Shown: positions 24,115-36,017, numbered from the stretch's first letter. The stretch is 64,000 nucleotides of DNA from Orientallactaga sibirica (GCA_036365145.1 JAEOAD010000982.1:6288001-6352000), one strand, 5' to 3'. The notes: generated by a model not told the origin, from the sequence alone. Translations and numbers: made by a program.

Positions 24115-24570
24115 CCATCTATCTTTTTCATTCATCTGTCAACTCATTCACCTATCTATCATTCATGCACCCATCCATTCACGGATTCATCCATCCATCT
24201 GCCCATTCACTCACTCATCTAGTCATCCATTCATCTATTTATTCATTCATATATCCATTAACCCACTCATTCATTTATTCATCCTCATATGTACCTATCC
24301 ATCCATCTATCAATTTAGCCTTCCATCCACCTACTCATTCACTTACCTATCTAACATCTAGCCACTCACCCATTCATGCACCAATTAATTTACGTTTCCA
24401 TCCTATCTATTTGTCCATTTACCCATCCACTCATCAATATTTCCATTCTTCTATTACCTGCTTACTCATCCATCCTTGTACACATTCATTCATCCACCTA
24501 CCTACCTGTCTCTGAGATCTCATCCATCTGTCCATTCACCAGTTCACCTATCCACCAATCATTTAGCACC
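24115..24570 (+). repeat. Imperfect CATC/ATTC tetranucleotide array
   Basis: About 450 bp of degenerate ccat/ttcat/ctat units (ccatccatctgcccattcac and similar). All three plus-strand frames are nearly open because stop codons are rare in this composition, yielding His/Ser/Ile/Pro-rich artefacts. Confidence 0.95.
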
Positions 24571-24662
24571 TAATCTGTGTAGGAACGATGTCAGATAAAA
24601 GGTAGTGAAAAATGAAATCATAAAATCCTGATCTTTCAGGTTGGTCTACAGAAGCAAAGAGG

Positions 24663-24816
24663 GAAGCTGGGAGTGGTGGCGCACACTTTTAATCCCAGCA
24701 CTCAGGAGGCAGAGGTAGGAAGATCGCCGTGAGTTCGAGGCTACCCTGAGAATACATAGTGAATTTCAGGTCAGCCTGGATAGAAAGAAAGAAGGGAGGG
24801 AGGGAGGGAGGGAGGG
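24663..24816 (+). mobile_element. B1-like SINE with (GGGA)n tail
   Basis: SINE body 24663-24782 is cut at gcctggat and followed by gaaagaaagaagggagggaggg, a purine repeat grown from the tail. Confidence 0.88.
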
Positions 24817-25054
24817 ACAGAGGTCAATTGCTGAATTGAGATGGGGTGGAAGTCGGGGCAATTCTAAAGTTGCAATTATGTACTGTCCTAAAGCTGTCCA
24901 GACAAATAGCTCCAAATCTCTTTTCAGGGATAGCACTTCCTCTCCATCTAGCAATGTACTTTCCTATGAGCTCAATGACAAAGTAACACTTTCTGAGAAA
25001 GCTGACACAGAAATAGGATTCACTAGCTTTAAGATACTGAGAAAAGCAGCATAG

Positions 25055-25248
25055 CTCCTAGTGTTAGGGACTAAATTGGGACCGCCTCCCAAATTAATGT
25101 GTTGAAGCCCTAATCCCAGTATCTCAGAATATAACTATGTCTACAGACAGGGCCTTTAAAGAGGTGGCTGAAGAGAAATAAGATCACTAGGGTGGGTTGA
25201 ATCTAATCTGTGTGGTGTCCTCATAAGAAGTGGAGATCAGGACACATT
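25055..25248 (+). mobile_element. Ancient MaLR-like element, left part
   Basis: Starts tgttagggactaaattggg and includes tggtgtcctcataagaag. It resumes at 25888 with acacagacacacagagaagg, so one old element was split by the LTR between. The MaLR assignment is from memory of such phrases. Confidence 0.55.
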
Positions 25249-25887
25249 TGTTGGGGTCCCCCCTAGGGCCAGCCCAGGAGGGACAGCAGAGTCTCTGCCA
25301 AGTTGGGGGTGAGACGCGCAGAATCATGACACAGACTCCGGGAGTTGGGTGAAAGCAGGCAGAGGGCGAGCTGCCACAAACTCATTTATTTGAGGAAGTG
25401 CAGGGGGTTTTAAGGGGCTTGGCTGGCCAATCATTGTATGGGGCGGTCCCCTTTTGTGACCAATGACAGCCTGTCTCTGGACAGGTCATCTCGCAGCAGG
25501 TTTCTTGTGAGCATGGGACTGTAGCTGTTATCACGCCAGGCCTGCGCAGGACGCCATGTTCACAGAAGCCACTTCCTGTTTTCTTTTGCCATGTGGTCTG
25601 GCTAGGGCCCGACCTGCATTGTGCCATACATATCTTCCTTTTTGTTTTTATTATTGGCAACCTTGGGAGGCATGGTTCTTTGCCAAGCCATTGTTGAACC
25701 CAAGCCCCAAGGGATCATCACATGCGACGGTGCCTGTCTTAGGTTGCCCCATCTCATGGAGTCTTACCCGTCATTGGCTACGCCATCCTAGTGAGAAAAC
25801 CTGAGGGGATGTGGCCTGGTATGGCTTTTTGCCAGCCATTGTTGAACCCAGGCCCCAAGGGATCATCACATGCTACGGCAGACCGCA
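25249..25887 (-). mobile_element. Solo LTR (ERV), minus strand
   Basis: On the minus strand it ends gggggaccccaaca and holds a CCAAT-type gattggcc (25426-25436), an AATAAA signal (25384-25389), then gtgtcatgattctgcgcgtc as in R/U5. A segment with attgttgaaccca and ccccaagggatcatcacatg occurs twice (about 25690-25725 and 25838-25873), a U3-internal duplication. The upstream end near 25880-25887 is uncertain. Flanks cacatt and cacaga match at four of six bases. Confidence 0.78.
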
Positions 25888-26080
25888 CACAGACACACAG
25901 AGAAGGACTACCACATGAGGACACGGTGAGGAGACAGCAGCAGCAAGCTAAGCAGAGGTGCTTCAGGAAGAAACAGCCCTGCTCACACCCTGACCTTGGA
26001 CTTCCAGACTCCAGGACTAGGAAGGGATTAATGCCTGCTATGTGAATCACCCAAGCTGTGGGACTCTTTTAAATAGTAGC
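25888..26080 (+). mobile_element. Ancient MaLR-like element, right part
   Basis: Reads gaccttggacttccagactc, the standard phrase near the end of this type of element, after accacatgaggacacggtgag. Confidence 0.55.
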
Positions 26081-26298
26081 CCTTGGGAATTTAAGACAGC
26101 CAGTGTTTGAGGGATACCTCTGCAAGAAGCATACCCTGCTTGAGGGTCCACCATAGAATCTCTGAGAGCAGTGGGGGGCTGCTGTGGAAAAACCTTCAGA
26201 ACAAGGAAGGTGGGTTTCAAGGGAGGCAGGTTGCTCAGAACAGGGTGTGCTGAAGGTGAGACCTGATTCCCTGATGTACCATGTAACTCTTTGTTCAC

Positions 26299-26672
26299 TT
26301 TTGGGCAGGGTCTTTCATTCTGTAGCCACAGGCTGGCCTTGAACTTGTGATCCTCCTGCCTTGTCCTCCTGAGTGCTTGCTAGAATTACAGGCATGGGTC
26401 ACATGCCTGGCTTCCGTATAACATTTTGAAGGGTTTTAAATTATGTGTTTTCTCTTTGGTTGTAAGTATTTGTGTCAGTCTTCCCTCCTACACTGTGAGG
26501 TCCTATAGGATCTTGCATCTTAACCAGATGTGGTGGGGTTGACTTCTGTTAACTGTAATCCCAGCACTTAAGAGGCTGAGGCAGAAGGATAAGCACAAGT
26601 TTGAGTTCAACCTGTGCTACATAAGGAGTTCCAAGACAGCCTGACTACAGGGTGAGACTTTCTCAAAGAAAA
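26299..26672. mobile_element. Two old B1-like SINEs
   Basis: 26299-26414 on the minus strand (ggctggccttgaacttgtgatcc) and 26525-26670 on the plus strand (gtaatcccagcacttaagag). Both are diverged. Confidence 0.8.
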
Positions 26673-27092
26673 TTTAAAATTTTTTAATTTATTACCAACA
26701 AAATAAATTTTATTACCAATCAATGATCAGATTAGTAATTTATTCATCCTATAGACATGTTTTGTTCAATTTGTGCAAAACATTTTTTTGTCTTTCATTT
26801 CTATTCTATTTTTTCCGGCATATTATTTCTTGCTGATTTTTCAGAAAGTTAAGCATCTCTGGGAAAAGCTGAAAATGACTTTTTAACATTCCTATTCTAA
26901 AGTTTCATTGGTCTTTTCACTCTTAAGCGCCCCCCCAAAAAACAATTCTGAAAATTGCTGGGTTTGTAGTTCAAAAGCAGACTGTTTCGGGAACTAATTT
27001 CTTCACAGTGGTTATGCAGTTGGCTGGAGGACACAACTATGATAAATAAAGCATACAGTCCCTCCTCCCTTCTTTCTGACCCTGTGAGCTCT

Positions 27093-27116
27093 GACACACA
27101 CACACACACACACACA
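27093..27116 (+). repeat. (CA)n microsatellite
   Basis: gacacacacacacacacac run of about 12 units. Confidence 0.95.
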
Positions 27117-28302
27117 ATTATAGCTGTCCACAGTGACAGTCTCTATGCATAGCAGAATAGCCACCACCCCCACCACCATGTACAGGCCACAGCTGGTGCT
27201 CAGCACGTGACTGGCTCAGGATTTCCAGGAATAAAGCTCTAATTGTCCTCCTCAGACACTGCTAAATTCTATAGGCGGATTATTCAGCAGTCTTTCTTAC
27301 CCATGGGTGAGTTGTTTGAGCCACACAGACTGTTAAGTAATTGTGGGGATTTCTGAGGTAGGCACACAGAGTATCAATCTTATCACCTCAGAGCCACATA
27401 AATATGTGATACTTTCAAGGAAGGCTAACAGTATTCCTTTGATGGCCAAATGAAGTAAAGACCCTATTACTTAAGGCTCTTGAAAGTGAACATCTCAACT
27501 AGTTATTATTACAGTTGAACCTTGAGCTTGGAGTTCAGCACGGCATTTGCATATTGTACCAGTTGAACAAGACGTGCAAGGCAATAGAAAAATCCTCTCA
27601 GGAAAGACTGGTGCACACTGATTCCCACATGCCCATCAGCCATTGTAAAACAGGGTTACACACATCTGCAGACATGCAAGGGGCCCAGCACAGGAAAGGC
27701 AAGATGATATTAAGCATCTAATCAAATCCCGTCTTCTGCTCAGCTCAGCAGCTACCCACATCACATTCTGGAATTGATTGTCACAGGCAACACCCAAACA
27801 CCACAGATCTTGCCTGTCTCTGGGGAGTCAACTGACTTCTATTTTAAAGCTTCAAATTAACTCATTAAATATGCCCAATTTAGGAAGGTTGGCCCTAGTC
27901 CTTTCTGGCAATCTTCAGAAGCAGCTCCAATTCTGAGACCATGCCCCACAAACACTGTGTGCTACACAGTGTGAAAGCATCCCTTCAGTCATGCACTTGG
28001 CTCAAGGATGTTAAACCGGACTTTTCATTTTGTCCCCATAAAGCATCTCACTACAGAAAACACAGCAGCCATTTTAGGAACCCGAAATGCCACCAAGGCA
28101 ATGCTTCCTTGGGCAGGGCTTTAAGGCACATGGGCTCTGCTCCAAACTCCAGAGTCTCAGGGATGGCAGAAGTCATGCCTGATTAGCAGCCACTTTGGCC
28201 CTGGCCAAAGCCAGACGCCTTGCTAAGCCAGCATTCCCCTTCCATAATGAAGCCCACTCCCGGGACAACTTTTCAGCAACCACAAATCCACATTTCACCC
28301 AC
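27117..28302. other. Non-repetitive intron 5 next to exon 5
   Basis: No mobile element seen. Directly downstream of exon 5; apart from the donor at 28301-28302 no further splice framework was found. Confidence 0.45.
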
Positions 28303-28403
28303 CTTAGAGCACAGTTTCCCTCCTTGGCCCGCACTGTGCAGGGAAGTGCTTCTCTGTGTCCACCAGGGTCCTCTGCCTGCCTGTGAGGCTCAACAGGCAC
28401 TTC
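28303..28403 (-). CDS. SHROOM2: SHROOM2 exon 5: short exon after ASD1
   Basis: This 101-nt exon encodes 33 residues plus two bases, beginning [20 protein letters not shown] and ending EGNCAL(R). I matched it to the human segment beginning EASVELRRQAGDPG, which directly follows the end of exon 4 in the protein. The acceptor is ttgcccttcgcag before GAAGTG, a weaker pyrimidine tract than in the neighbouring introns. The donor is CTAAG followed by gtgggt. Entry phase 0 agrees with the phase-0 end of exon 4; exit phase is 2. At 101 nt, skipping this exon would shift the frame, so it is likely constitutive. No domain is recognised; it is part of the disordered linker between ASD1 and the downstream ASD2, whose exons are not in the window. 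Confidence is slightly lower than for the other exons because the match is short and diverged. Confidence 0.9.
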
Positions 28404-29178
28404 CTGCGAAGGGCAACACCATGAGACACGGAGTCATCAAGCTGCCTGCCTGCCTGAGACGGCTGTTATTATGAAACCCTTCATTTGTGGGTTCGCCTGT
28501 GCGCTTGTCCCACAACGCCTGTGGTGTGGTCCGTTGTCTCCTAACAGGACCCAGCCAAGGAACACGCCTGCTCATCTCCACAAAGGGCTTCATTGAGACC
28601 ACTGACCTAAGACCCCCACATCCACTTCTGTTCTAGGCAGGAAAGAGAAATCCTATGTGGGTGTGACCATGTGACACAACCAGCCAAAAGAAATGCAATA
28701 AAAGACAGCTGGTCACAAGTCATTACTGTGAAACCTCAAGCTCTTAGACTTGTGGGGGCTGGGACTCTGCACTCCTGACTGGCTAGCCAGAAGTTCTCAG
28801 AGGTCACACTGAACTGTGCAGCAGCCAGGACAGGACAAGGCAGAAGAAGCTCTTTGCATGTCTGCATGGCCTTTTAGCACCAGGTGTCCAAAGCAGACAG
28901 GCAGCTTTCTCTCTGCACACGCGTGTTGGGTGTATTGTGTGAAAGCTACTACCGGTTATAGTTCTCTTACAGAAAAAGAATCTCTTATTACAGCACGATT
29001 TCCCCCACAAAGCAAATACACAGAAACAGCAGAGAGGAACTGGGAAAAGGAAGAAAGAAGGAGAAAAGGAGAGGGAAAGAGACTGACTGTACATGCTGAA
29101 GTACTCATAAGAATGTATCATTTCCTATAAAGCTCAGAGTTAACTCAAACACTTAAACTGTCACTGAAAATAATGCAA
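28404..29178. other. Intron 4, non-repetitive part
   Basis: Contains the exon 5 acceptor at its left edge and a purine-rich run (29037-29082, ggaaaaggaagaaagaagga and on). Overlapping open frames of about 105 codons on opposite strands (28804-29130) reflect this composition. Confidence 0.45.
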
Positions 29179-29179
29179 C

Positions 29180-29660
29180 AGGGCCTGGTGTGGTGGCATA
29201 CACCTGTAACTGTAGCACTTGCGAGACAGAGACAGAAGCATTGTGAATTTGAAGTCAGACTGGGCTACAAAGCAAGTTTAAGGCCAGCCTGAGTTACAAA
29301 GAAAGACCTTGTCTCAAAATTTAAAAAAACAAACAAACAAACAAACAATAATGCTGGAGGCTAGGGTAGGAGAACCACCATGAGTTCAAGGCCAGTCTAG
29401 GCTACAGAGAGAGCCCCAGGTCAGACTGGTCTAATGGGAAACCCTCCCTCAATAAATAAATATACAAAAATTTAAAAATAAAAAAATAAGCCAGGCATGA
29501 TGGCACACACCTTTGATCCCAGCACTCGGGAGGCAGAGGTAGGAGGATCGCCGTGAGTTCTAGGCCAGCCTGAGACTACATAGTGAATTCCAGGTCAGCC
29601 TGGGTTAGGGCAAAACCCTACCTCAAAAAACCAAAATAAAGTAAAATAAAAATAAAATAA
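29180..29660 (+). mobile_element. B1-like SINEs in intron 4
   Basis: 29180-29345 is an old copy with a CAAA tail. 29350-29480 is a partial copy starting aggctagggtaggagaac. 29488-29660 is young with an AAAATAA tail. All in the plus sense, antisense to SHROOM2. Confidence 0.88.
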
Positions 29661-30073
29661 ACAAACAAAAAATCATGAAGTAGGGGCTGAGAGTGTAGCT
29701 CACAAAACAAAACACAAAAACCTCTCATTTTTTACTTCATTAGGCAAGGTATTTTCTGTAGTTCCCCAGCACCTCAAGTTTGCACTCAGTGTGACTATAA
29801 ACACAAGCTAATTATGTGCAAAGACAGTGAAGTGTGAGAGGTTGGGAGGAGAATGAGAACAAAAGATCCAGGCTTGCACAAATATGTCACTTAAAACTGC
29901 CCTGCTGGTAATGATTTCATCCCAAGTATCTTTCAGACATAGTGCACTAGAAACCATACTCAGTGGGCCTGGAGTAGCACCTTAGGAGGGCATCATGTAT
30001 GCAGGGTGTGTACTGTGTGTCTCCTGGTGGCACTCAGGGCAGGCTAGCTTCTGGCTTGTTCCATGATGCTTAC

Positions 30074-32519
30074 CTGTGTGTAATGATCTGTGGACGGTGA
30101 TGACCTGGACCGTTCATGAATATACTTGGACCTCTGGTGCTGATCCAGACCCACGTCCAGAATATCATCTGCTGAGTGATAGCGCCCGGAACTCCTGGCT
30201 TCCATAGGCTTCCTCTGTTCCTTCCAAGACGCTTGGTACTCTGCGAAGGTTCCAAGTCTTCGTGGTGCATCTAGTTTCTCTGGGGCCTTTTCGGCTTTTC
30301 TGTGACCATTAAGAATTTCTCCAAAGGAGGTAGCCCGTGACCTCTTTTGAAAGCAGGGCTCTGTGCCCTCACACACATGGCTTGCTGTCTGTGGTTTATC
30401 CACCTTCTCTCTCAGAAGCCCACAGAGAACTTGTCTGTGGCCTGACCTCTGGGAAACAGATTTGCTTGTTTCCTCAAAAAACTTCCATCTGTCTGCAAAT
30501 GTGCCCACTGTATCCTCAGATGTCCTAGCATGTGGATGAGGACTGTGGTCCTCCGAGAGGCCCACCTCATTCATTTTCTCTGGCTCTGAGTATGACTTCA
30601 GTTTCTGTTCCACCGTGAACCGTTTCCGGCCTCCAATTCGAGGAATGTGGGGTATGCCACTTCCAGCTGAGGTTGGTTTGGCCAGGCTTGCCTCGCAGAA
30701 ACGAGGGACAGAGTCTGGCTCCCCAGGGAAGGAAGACAAAGATGATGAGGCACTGTGGTCCCCAGTCCTGTGTTCTGGTGGCCCTGCATACTGGTCTCCT
30801 GGGGTGGGGTCTAAATCACGGCGCTGGAAGGAGGTGGCCCTCAGGACACGTGCCTGAGCCTCCTTCAGGTGGTCTTTATAAGTGCTGGGAGAGGAGCCTT
30901 CTGGGGCAGCCCCCACCTCTGTCCTCCAGCTGCTGCCACTGTCCTCTGCCTCACTGTCTCCAGCCAGCGTCACTGGGCTCTTGCTCTTCTGCAGCCTCGC
31001 TCTGCGCATCTGGATCTCGTTCCTCAGTGTTGTGGCAAAACGGTTGCTCCTTCGTGTGGGTTTGCCCACCTGGGTGTCAAATGGTGCCAGCTTCTCATGT
31101 CCACCATCCTGCCTACTGTCAGGTCTCCGCGTCTCCTCTTGGGTCAGGGAGTGTAGCATGGGTGTTCTCCGGTGAGAGATTCTCCCATCCTCTCCATCCA
31201 GCCACTTGAAGCCATCCCCTGTTCTCTGCAGACTGGCTTGCTCAGGGTGGCTGGGCCTGGGGGCTTCTTCCACAGCTGAGCTGCAGCCTCCAGTCCCTAG
31301 ACCCAGCAAGTGACACTGCTCTCTCTTGCGGGGTGGCAGGACCTCCTCATGCGGAAGTAGGTAGCACTGCTGGTTCAGGCCCACTGGGCGTATGGGCGGA
31401 TACTCAAGGAGCATAGGTGCTGCCTCTGAATGCCAATAGTCCCCTCGGGGCAGGGCTCCTTGGGAACCCCCCTGCACAGGTTGCCTGGGGGGCACACAGA
31501 AATAGGGGCTCTGCCCACCACTGTCCTCCTTCTGGTTGGCAGCACCAGGCCACCTCACTTGAGCAGGGCTATCATCCTGGCAGGATACAGTAGGCTCCTG
31601 ACGTCCTCTACAGAGGGTTACTCTTGGTGATGTGAGCACCTTGGGGCTCTCGTCACTGCACTGGCGAGGGTGCTGGCTCCCATGGTAAGACTGTGGGAAG
31701 CGCACATCCGTGCTGGACAGGGAGACCCGGGGAAGTCCACCTGTCCTATTATCAGAGCACAGCCAACCACAATCCAGGTGGCCCTCTGGCAGGTGACCCA
31801 AACCTGCTGTTTCCTTACCACCACTTGGGCGTTTCAGCCTCCACTGTCGATCAGCAGGTTCTGGTCTCTGGTCCCCGCAGGGCTGAGCATGGGGCAGGAC
31901 AGTCAAGTGCTGTGTGGTGGCCATGTCTGAGAACAGAGGGCCCGGGGCCTTCTCATGGCCCTTGGCAACAGTGAAGCTATCACTGCGCAGCGGAGGTGCA
32001 GGAGGGGGAGGAGACGCAGGGGCTTTTTTCTTATCAGGGACATACCAGACAGGCCCAAAATTGGATCGCCCAGAAGTGGCCAGCTTGGGCTCAGCATGGT
32101 CCTCTGGCCTGGGGCTTTTACCACTGTCGCTAGGGGCCGCGAGTGGAAAACATGGCGGCCTGTCCTCTGGGCCCGGAGCATCACTTGCAGCCTGGCTCTG
32201 CCGGCTGCCACTTGCTCTGGAAGCTTCCCAGAGGCTGACTTTGTAGAGGATGTTCTCCGTGGAGGTGGTGTCGGCTTTCAGCAAGGTGTGGTCAGGGGTG
32301 CTGGAGCAGGTGGAGAAGGAGCCATAAGCCGAGTCACGCTTACTGTGGCCGCCTAGACGGTCAATGCTGCTGTTGGACTTGGTGGCCGAGAGGCGGCCAG
32401 ATGGGTAGGGCTGGGAGGTGTGGTCCAGGCTGTCCATGCTGCCCAGGGAGCTGAAGTGGTCAGAAGTGCGCTGTAGGCTCACATGCTCCCATGAGCTAGT
32501 CAGGTCATGAGAAGAAGAA
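30074..32519 (-). CDS. SHROOM2: SHROOM2 exon 4: large central exon with ASD1 actin-binding region
   Basis: This 2446-nt exon encodes one split Ser plus 815 residues with no stop or frameshift. Exon-relative landmarks: Ser run then HDLTSSWEH at 1-13; the Shroom-type conserved block around [15 protein letters not shown] and AYGSFST at 49-71; [15 protein letters not shown] at 154-168; proline run SPPPPAPPL at 170-178, a possible SH3/EVH1 ligand; basic [19 protein letters not shown] at about 494-512; and an ASD1-type region at about 628-789 with [52 protein letters not shown] and [14 protein letters not shown]1 is the family's F-actin binding module. The acceptor is a strong pyrimidine tract ending cacttttgcag. 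The donor is ACACAG followed by gtaagc, phase 0. The open frame continues nine codons into the intron before a stop, so retention of intron 4 would truncate the protein. The region between the landmarks is low-complexity and poorly conserved, as in other mammals. Confidence 0.98.
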
Positions 32520-32666
32520 CTGCAAAAGTGAGAAGGACAAGGACAGGTTTGCTTTAGCAGTACTATGAACACAGCTGGCAGCTCTGCAGATGGTGAGGAC
32601 GCCCAACAGGAATTTCTGGGACAGGGGGTGGTTTTTGTAGGCAGGCTGAAGGATTTTACCTACTGT

Positions 32667-32909
32667 TTGTTTATTTTCTTGAGGTAGGGTCTCACTCTAG
32701 CCCAGGCTGACTTGTATGCCACCACACCCAGCCTGAATGTTTTTTTTTGGTTTGTTTGTTTTTTGGTTTTTCGAGGTAGGGTCTCACTCTGGCCCAGGCT
32801 GACCTGGAATTCACTATGTAGTCTCAGGGTGGCCTCAAACTCACAGCGATCCTCCTACCTCTGCTTCCGAAGTTCTAGGATTAAAGGTGTGTGCCACCAC
32901 ATCTGGCTT
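32667..32909 (-). mobile_element. Two B1-like SINEs in intron 3
   Basis: 32667-32732 is internally deleted, jumping from caggctgactt to gtatgccaccacaccc. 32741-32909 is complete. Same strand as SHROOM2. Confidence 0.9.
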
Positions 32910-33416
32910 TGTTTTTTGATGGTCATAGGTAATAAAAATAAGTTATCAAAATACATGTAAATAGTATACACTAAAGGTCCTTTATTTAGGCTGATTACAA
33001 TGGATTTATTTTTCGGGATTGATATACAAGTGCCAAAAAAAATTATTTTTTTCATTTTATGTGCTTGAGAATCTTTAAATTTTGTTTTCGTTAGTGAAGC
33101 TTACAAAAGATGCAATCCCAGAAAATAATAGCATTCAGAATCTGGGTAGGTCTATTTGTGTGGCTATGTTATTAAGTCTTAAACTAATATCATGTAATTT
33201 TTTGATGACTTTTAACTTAAAGTTGTGACACTAAAGTATAAAAATTATTGCCTATCTCTTCCTTCAAAACAATTTTATTTTTAGGTTTTAAAAAACTTTC
33301 ATCAATGTTTAAAAAAGGTCATTTTAAAGGCTCTGTTTTTAAGACCTAACATTTCTGCTTACTTTCTATTAAGTCATGTATTTTAAGGTATAAATTTAAA
33401 ATGAAAGATTAAAAAG
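32910..33416. other. AT-rich intron 3 stretch
   Basis: No known element recognised, very AT-rich. Composition resembles 34706-35540, and the two may be parts of one old insertion. Confidence 0.35.
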
Positions 33417-33533
33417 TAGCTGGGCATGGTGGTGCACACCTTTAAACCTGGCACTCGGAGGCAGAGGCCACCCTGAGACTTCCAGGTCAGCTTGTACTAG
33501 AGTGAAACGCTACCTTTAAAAAAAAAAAAAAAA
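33417..33533 (+). mobile_element. B1-like SINE, internal deletion
   Basis: Lacks the aggaggatc...gttcgag portion between gcagagg and ccaccctgag. Confidence 0.88.
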
Positions 33534-33534
33534 C

Positions 33535-34155
33535 AAGGCTGGAGAGATAGCTTAGTGGTTAAGCACTTGCCTGTGAAGCCTAAGGACCCCGGTTTGAGAC
33601 TCGATTCCCCAGGACCCATGTAAGCCAGATGCACAAGGTGGTGCTTGCATCTGGAGTTCGTTTCCAGTGGCTGGAGGCCTTGGTGTGCCCATTCTCTATC
33701 TATCTGTCTCTTTCTCTCTCTGTCACTCTAAAATAAACAAAATTAAAATTTATTTTAAAAAATTTAAAAAACAACCAGTCAAACAAACAAAACCTCTAAA
33801 ATCCTCTGGGGCTGGAGAGATGACTTAGCAGTTAAGGTGCTTGTCAGCAAAGCCAGAAGACCCAGTACCCACATAAAGCCAAATGCACAAGGTGGCACAT
33901 ACATCTGAAGTTCATTTGCAGTGGCTAGAGGTCTTGGTGTACCTATTCTCATTCTCTCTCTCTCAAACAAATAAAGTATTAAAAATATTGGGCTAAGGGA
34001 TGGCTGCCTGCAAAGCCTAATGACCCAGGTTTGATTCCCTAGAACCCATATATGCCAGATGCACAAGGTGGCACATGCATCTGGAGTTTGTTTGCAATGG
34101 CTGGAGGCCCTGGCATGCCCATTCTGTCTCTCTCTACCTCTTTCTCTCTCTGAAA
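33535..34155 (+). mobile_element. Three tandem tRNA-related SINEs
   Basis: 33535-33770, 33807-33985 and 33987-34155. The last lacks most of the head (ggctaagggatggctgcctgc). Confidence 0.9.
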
Positions 34156-34188
34156 GGAGGGAGGAAAGAAAATATTAAAAACTATTAT

Positions 34189-34335
34189 TGCCAGGTATGG
34201 TGGCACACACCTTTAATCCCAGCACTCAGGAGGCAGAGGTAGGAGGATCAAGGTGAGTTTGAGGCCAGCCTGAGACTACATAGTCAATTCCAGGTCAGCC
34301 TGGGCTAGAGTGAGACCCTACCTCAAAACACCAAG
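34189..34335 (+). mobile_element. B1-like SINE
   Basis: Head gccaggtatggtggcacaca, tail cctcaaaacacc. Confidence 0.94.
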
Positions 34336-34360
34336 TTACTAAATTCCTGAATAAGATATG

Positions 34361-34705
34361 TGTGGTGGTTTGATTCAGGTGTCCCCAATAAACTTAAATA
34401 TTCTGAATGCTAGTCTCCCCAGCTGATGGCAATTGGAAATTAAAACCTCCTGGAGGCAGAGTATTGTTGGAGGCAGGCTTATGGGTATTAAAGCCAGCTT
34501 CCCCTTGCCAGTGTTTGGCACATACTCCTGTTGCTCACCTACGTTGGCCAGGGGTGATGTCCACCCTTACTCATGCCATCGTTTTTCCTGCCATCATGGA
34601 GCTTCCCCCTCGAGCTTGTAAGCCAAAATAAACCTCTTTTTTTCCTCACAAGCTGCTCTTGGTTGGGTGATTTTTTTTACCAGCAATGCGAACCTGACTG
34701 CAACA
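34361..34705 (+). mobile_element. MaLR-type solo LTR
   Basis: This 345-bp element begins tgtggtggtttgattcaggt and ends gactgcaaca, with an AATAAA at about 34627-34632 and ggttgggtga after it. It looks like an ORR1-type (ERVL-MaLR) LTR of rodents. The 5-bp flanks (atatg and atgtt) no longer match. Confidence 0.8.
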
Positions 34706-35540
34706 ATGTTAATAAAGGTTATTAAATTTTTATAATCCAAAATTCAAATTTTGGTGAAATGATTCTGCTTTTAATAATGTTTACAAAATGTCTAATTCCA
34801 CTTCCAACAATAGATTTCTTAGGTATTACTATACTTTTACTAACACATACTAAATGGTTTATAAACCAAAAGTTAATTTGTTTTTCATGAGAATAAGCCT
34901 TTATTTTGTTTTCTAAAAACTAATATACTTACAAGATTTCTTAAATATTCTGTTATTACCAACACTTATAAAAGTGACTTGCAAGGATTTTTCTATTATT
35001 TGGGCCTAGCCAACTAGATTACTATGTTTTCAAATGCTGAGAAAATTAATTAAAGGCTGTCAGAGGTCCTGTGACATATTCAAATTTCTGACAACTTTAA
35101 TGCAATTTTAATTTCATTTACTCTCAGAGATACCTAAAGATTTGGGTTAACTCTCATATGCAAAATATACAAGCATGTCACTCTGTAATAATAACAGTAT
35201 TAATGGTATTCTAGAACTTGAGAGCTGATATTAAGTCGATACGTAAAGTGTCATATACTACAGTTAACTGTGATTAACAGTGACTCCTATTAGAGGCCCT
35301 ACATGCCAGCAGATATAAATAATATTAAGGGTGCTCTCCATATAGATGTGGGCAGCACATATGTTTCTCTAATGAAGACACTGGCCAAGCAGGTAAGTGG
35401 AAATGCCAGTACATTGGAGGTACTCCAGTAAGAAAACAGAAAGCTCCATTTTCATTTGTTTTACTACTGGTTGAGAACCTGTGGTTATTCAAAATGACCC
35501 TGTACACTAAATGCCACCTGTCTTGTTGCCTTGGATAGTG
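34706..35540. other. AT-rich intron 3 stretch
   Basis: No element or exon recognised. An 81-codon minus-strand frame at 35325-35570 shows no family resemblance. Confidence 0.35.
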
Positions 35541-35960
35541 TGTGTCATAGTTTGAATAAATGGCCCCCAATATATTCAGTGTTTTATTAGCTCATAGTTT
35601 GGATCTGCAGGCACCTGGCTGGAGGAGGTGTCACTGGGCAGATCTTAAGGTGTGATCTGTAAGCTTCAATAAATCCCCTCCTTGCTGGCTGGGCGTGATG
35701 GCACACACCTTTAATCCCAGCACTCAGGAGGCAGAGGTAGTAGGATCGCTGTGAGTTCGAGGACACCCTGAGACTACACAGGGAAATTCCAGGCCAGCCT
35801 GAACTAGAACTCTACCTTGACAAACAAACAATTAAAAAAAAATCCCTTCCTCCATAACTGTGCCTGGTCTGGAAGTTCATCTCAGCGACCTGAAGCTCTC
35901 TACTTCAGTGTATAATACTTCATTTGATAAGTACTTCCTTTATACCACTCTAATTTTTCA
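35541..35960 (+). mobile_element. Old MaLR-like LTR split by a B1-like SINE
   Basis: LTR text tgtcatagtttgaataaatg...cttcaataaatcccctcct, then SINE 35688-35835, then aaatcccttcctccataact. The repeated aaatccc(c/t)tcct is the 12-bp SINE target duplication. Confidence 0.7.
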
Positions 35961-36017
35961 TCAGAGCAGTCCCAATGGGTCTTTAGGGTACTTACATGAG
36001 TAACAGGGACACTATTG

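Noticed and set aside
24087..24515. 142-codon His/Ser/Ile-rich frame
   Set aside because: Generated by the CATC/ATTC array; other frames of the same array are also open.
1..28302. Possible further SHROOM2 exons (ASD2 region) left of exon 5
   Set aside because: No frame there resembles the ASD2 coiled-coil or the linker expected after exon 5; they are presumed to lie beyond position 1.
30673..32356. Several plus-strand open frames of 60-178 codons
   Set aside because: Antisense shadows of SHROOM2 exon 4; GC-rich coding sequence keeps them open.
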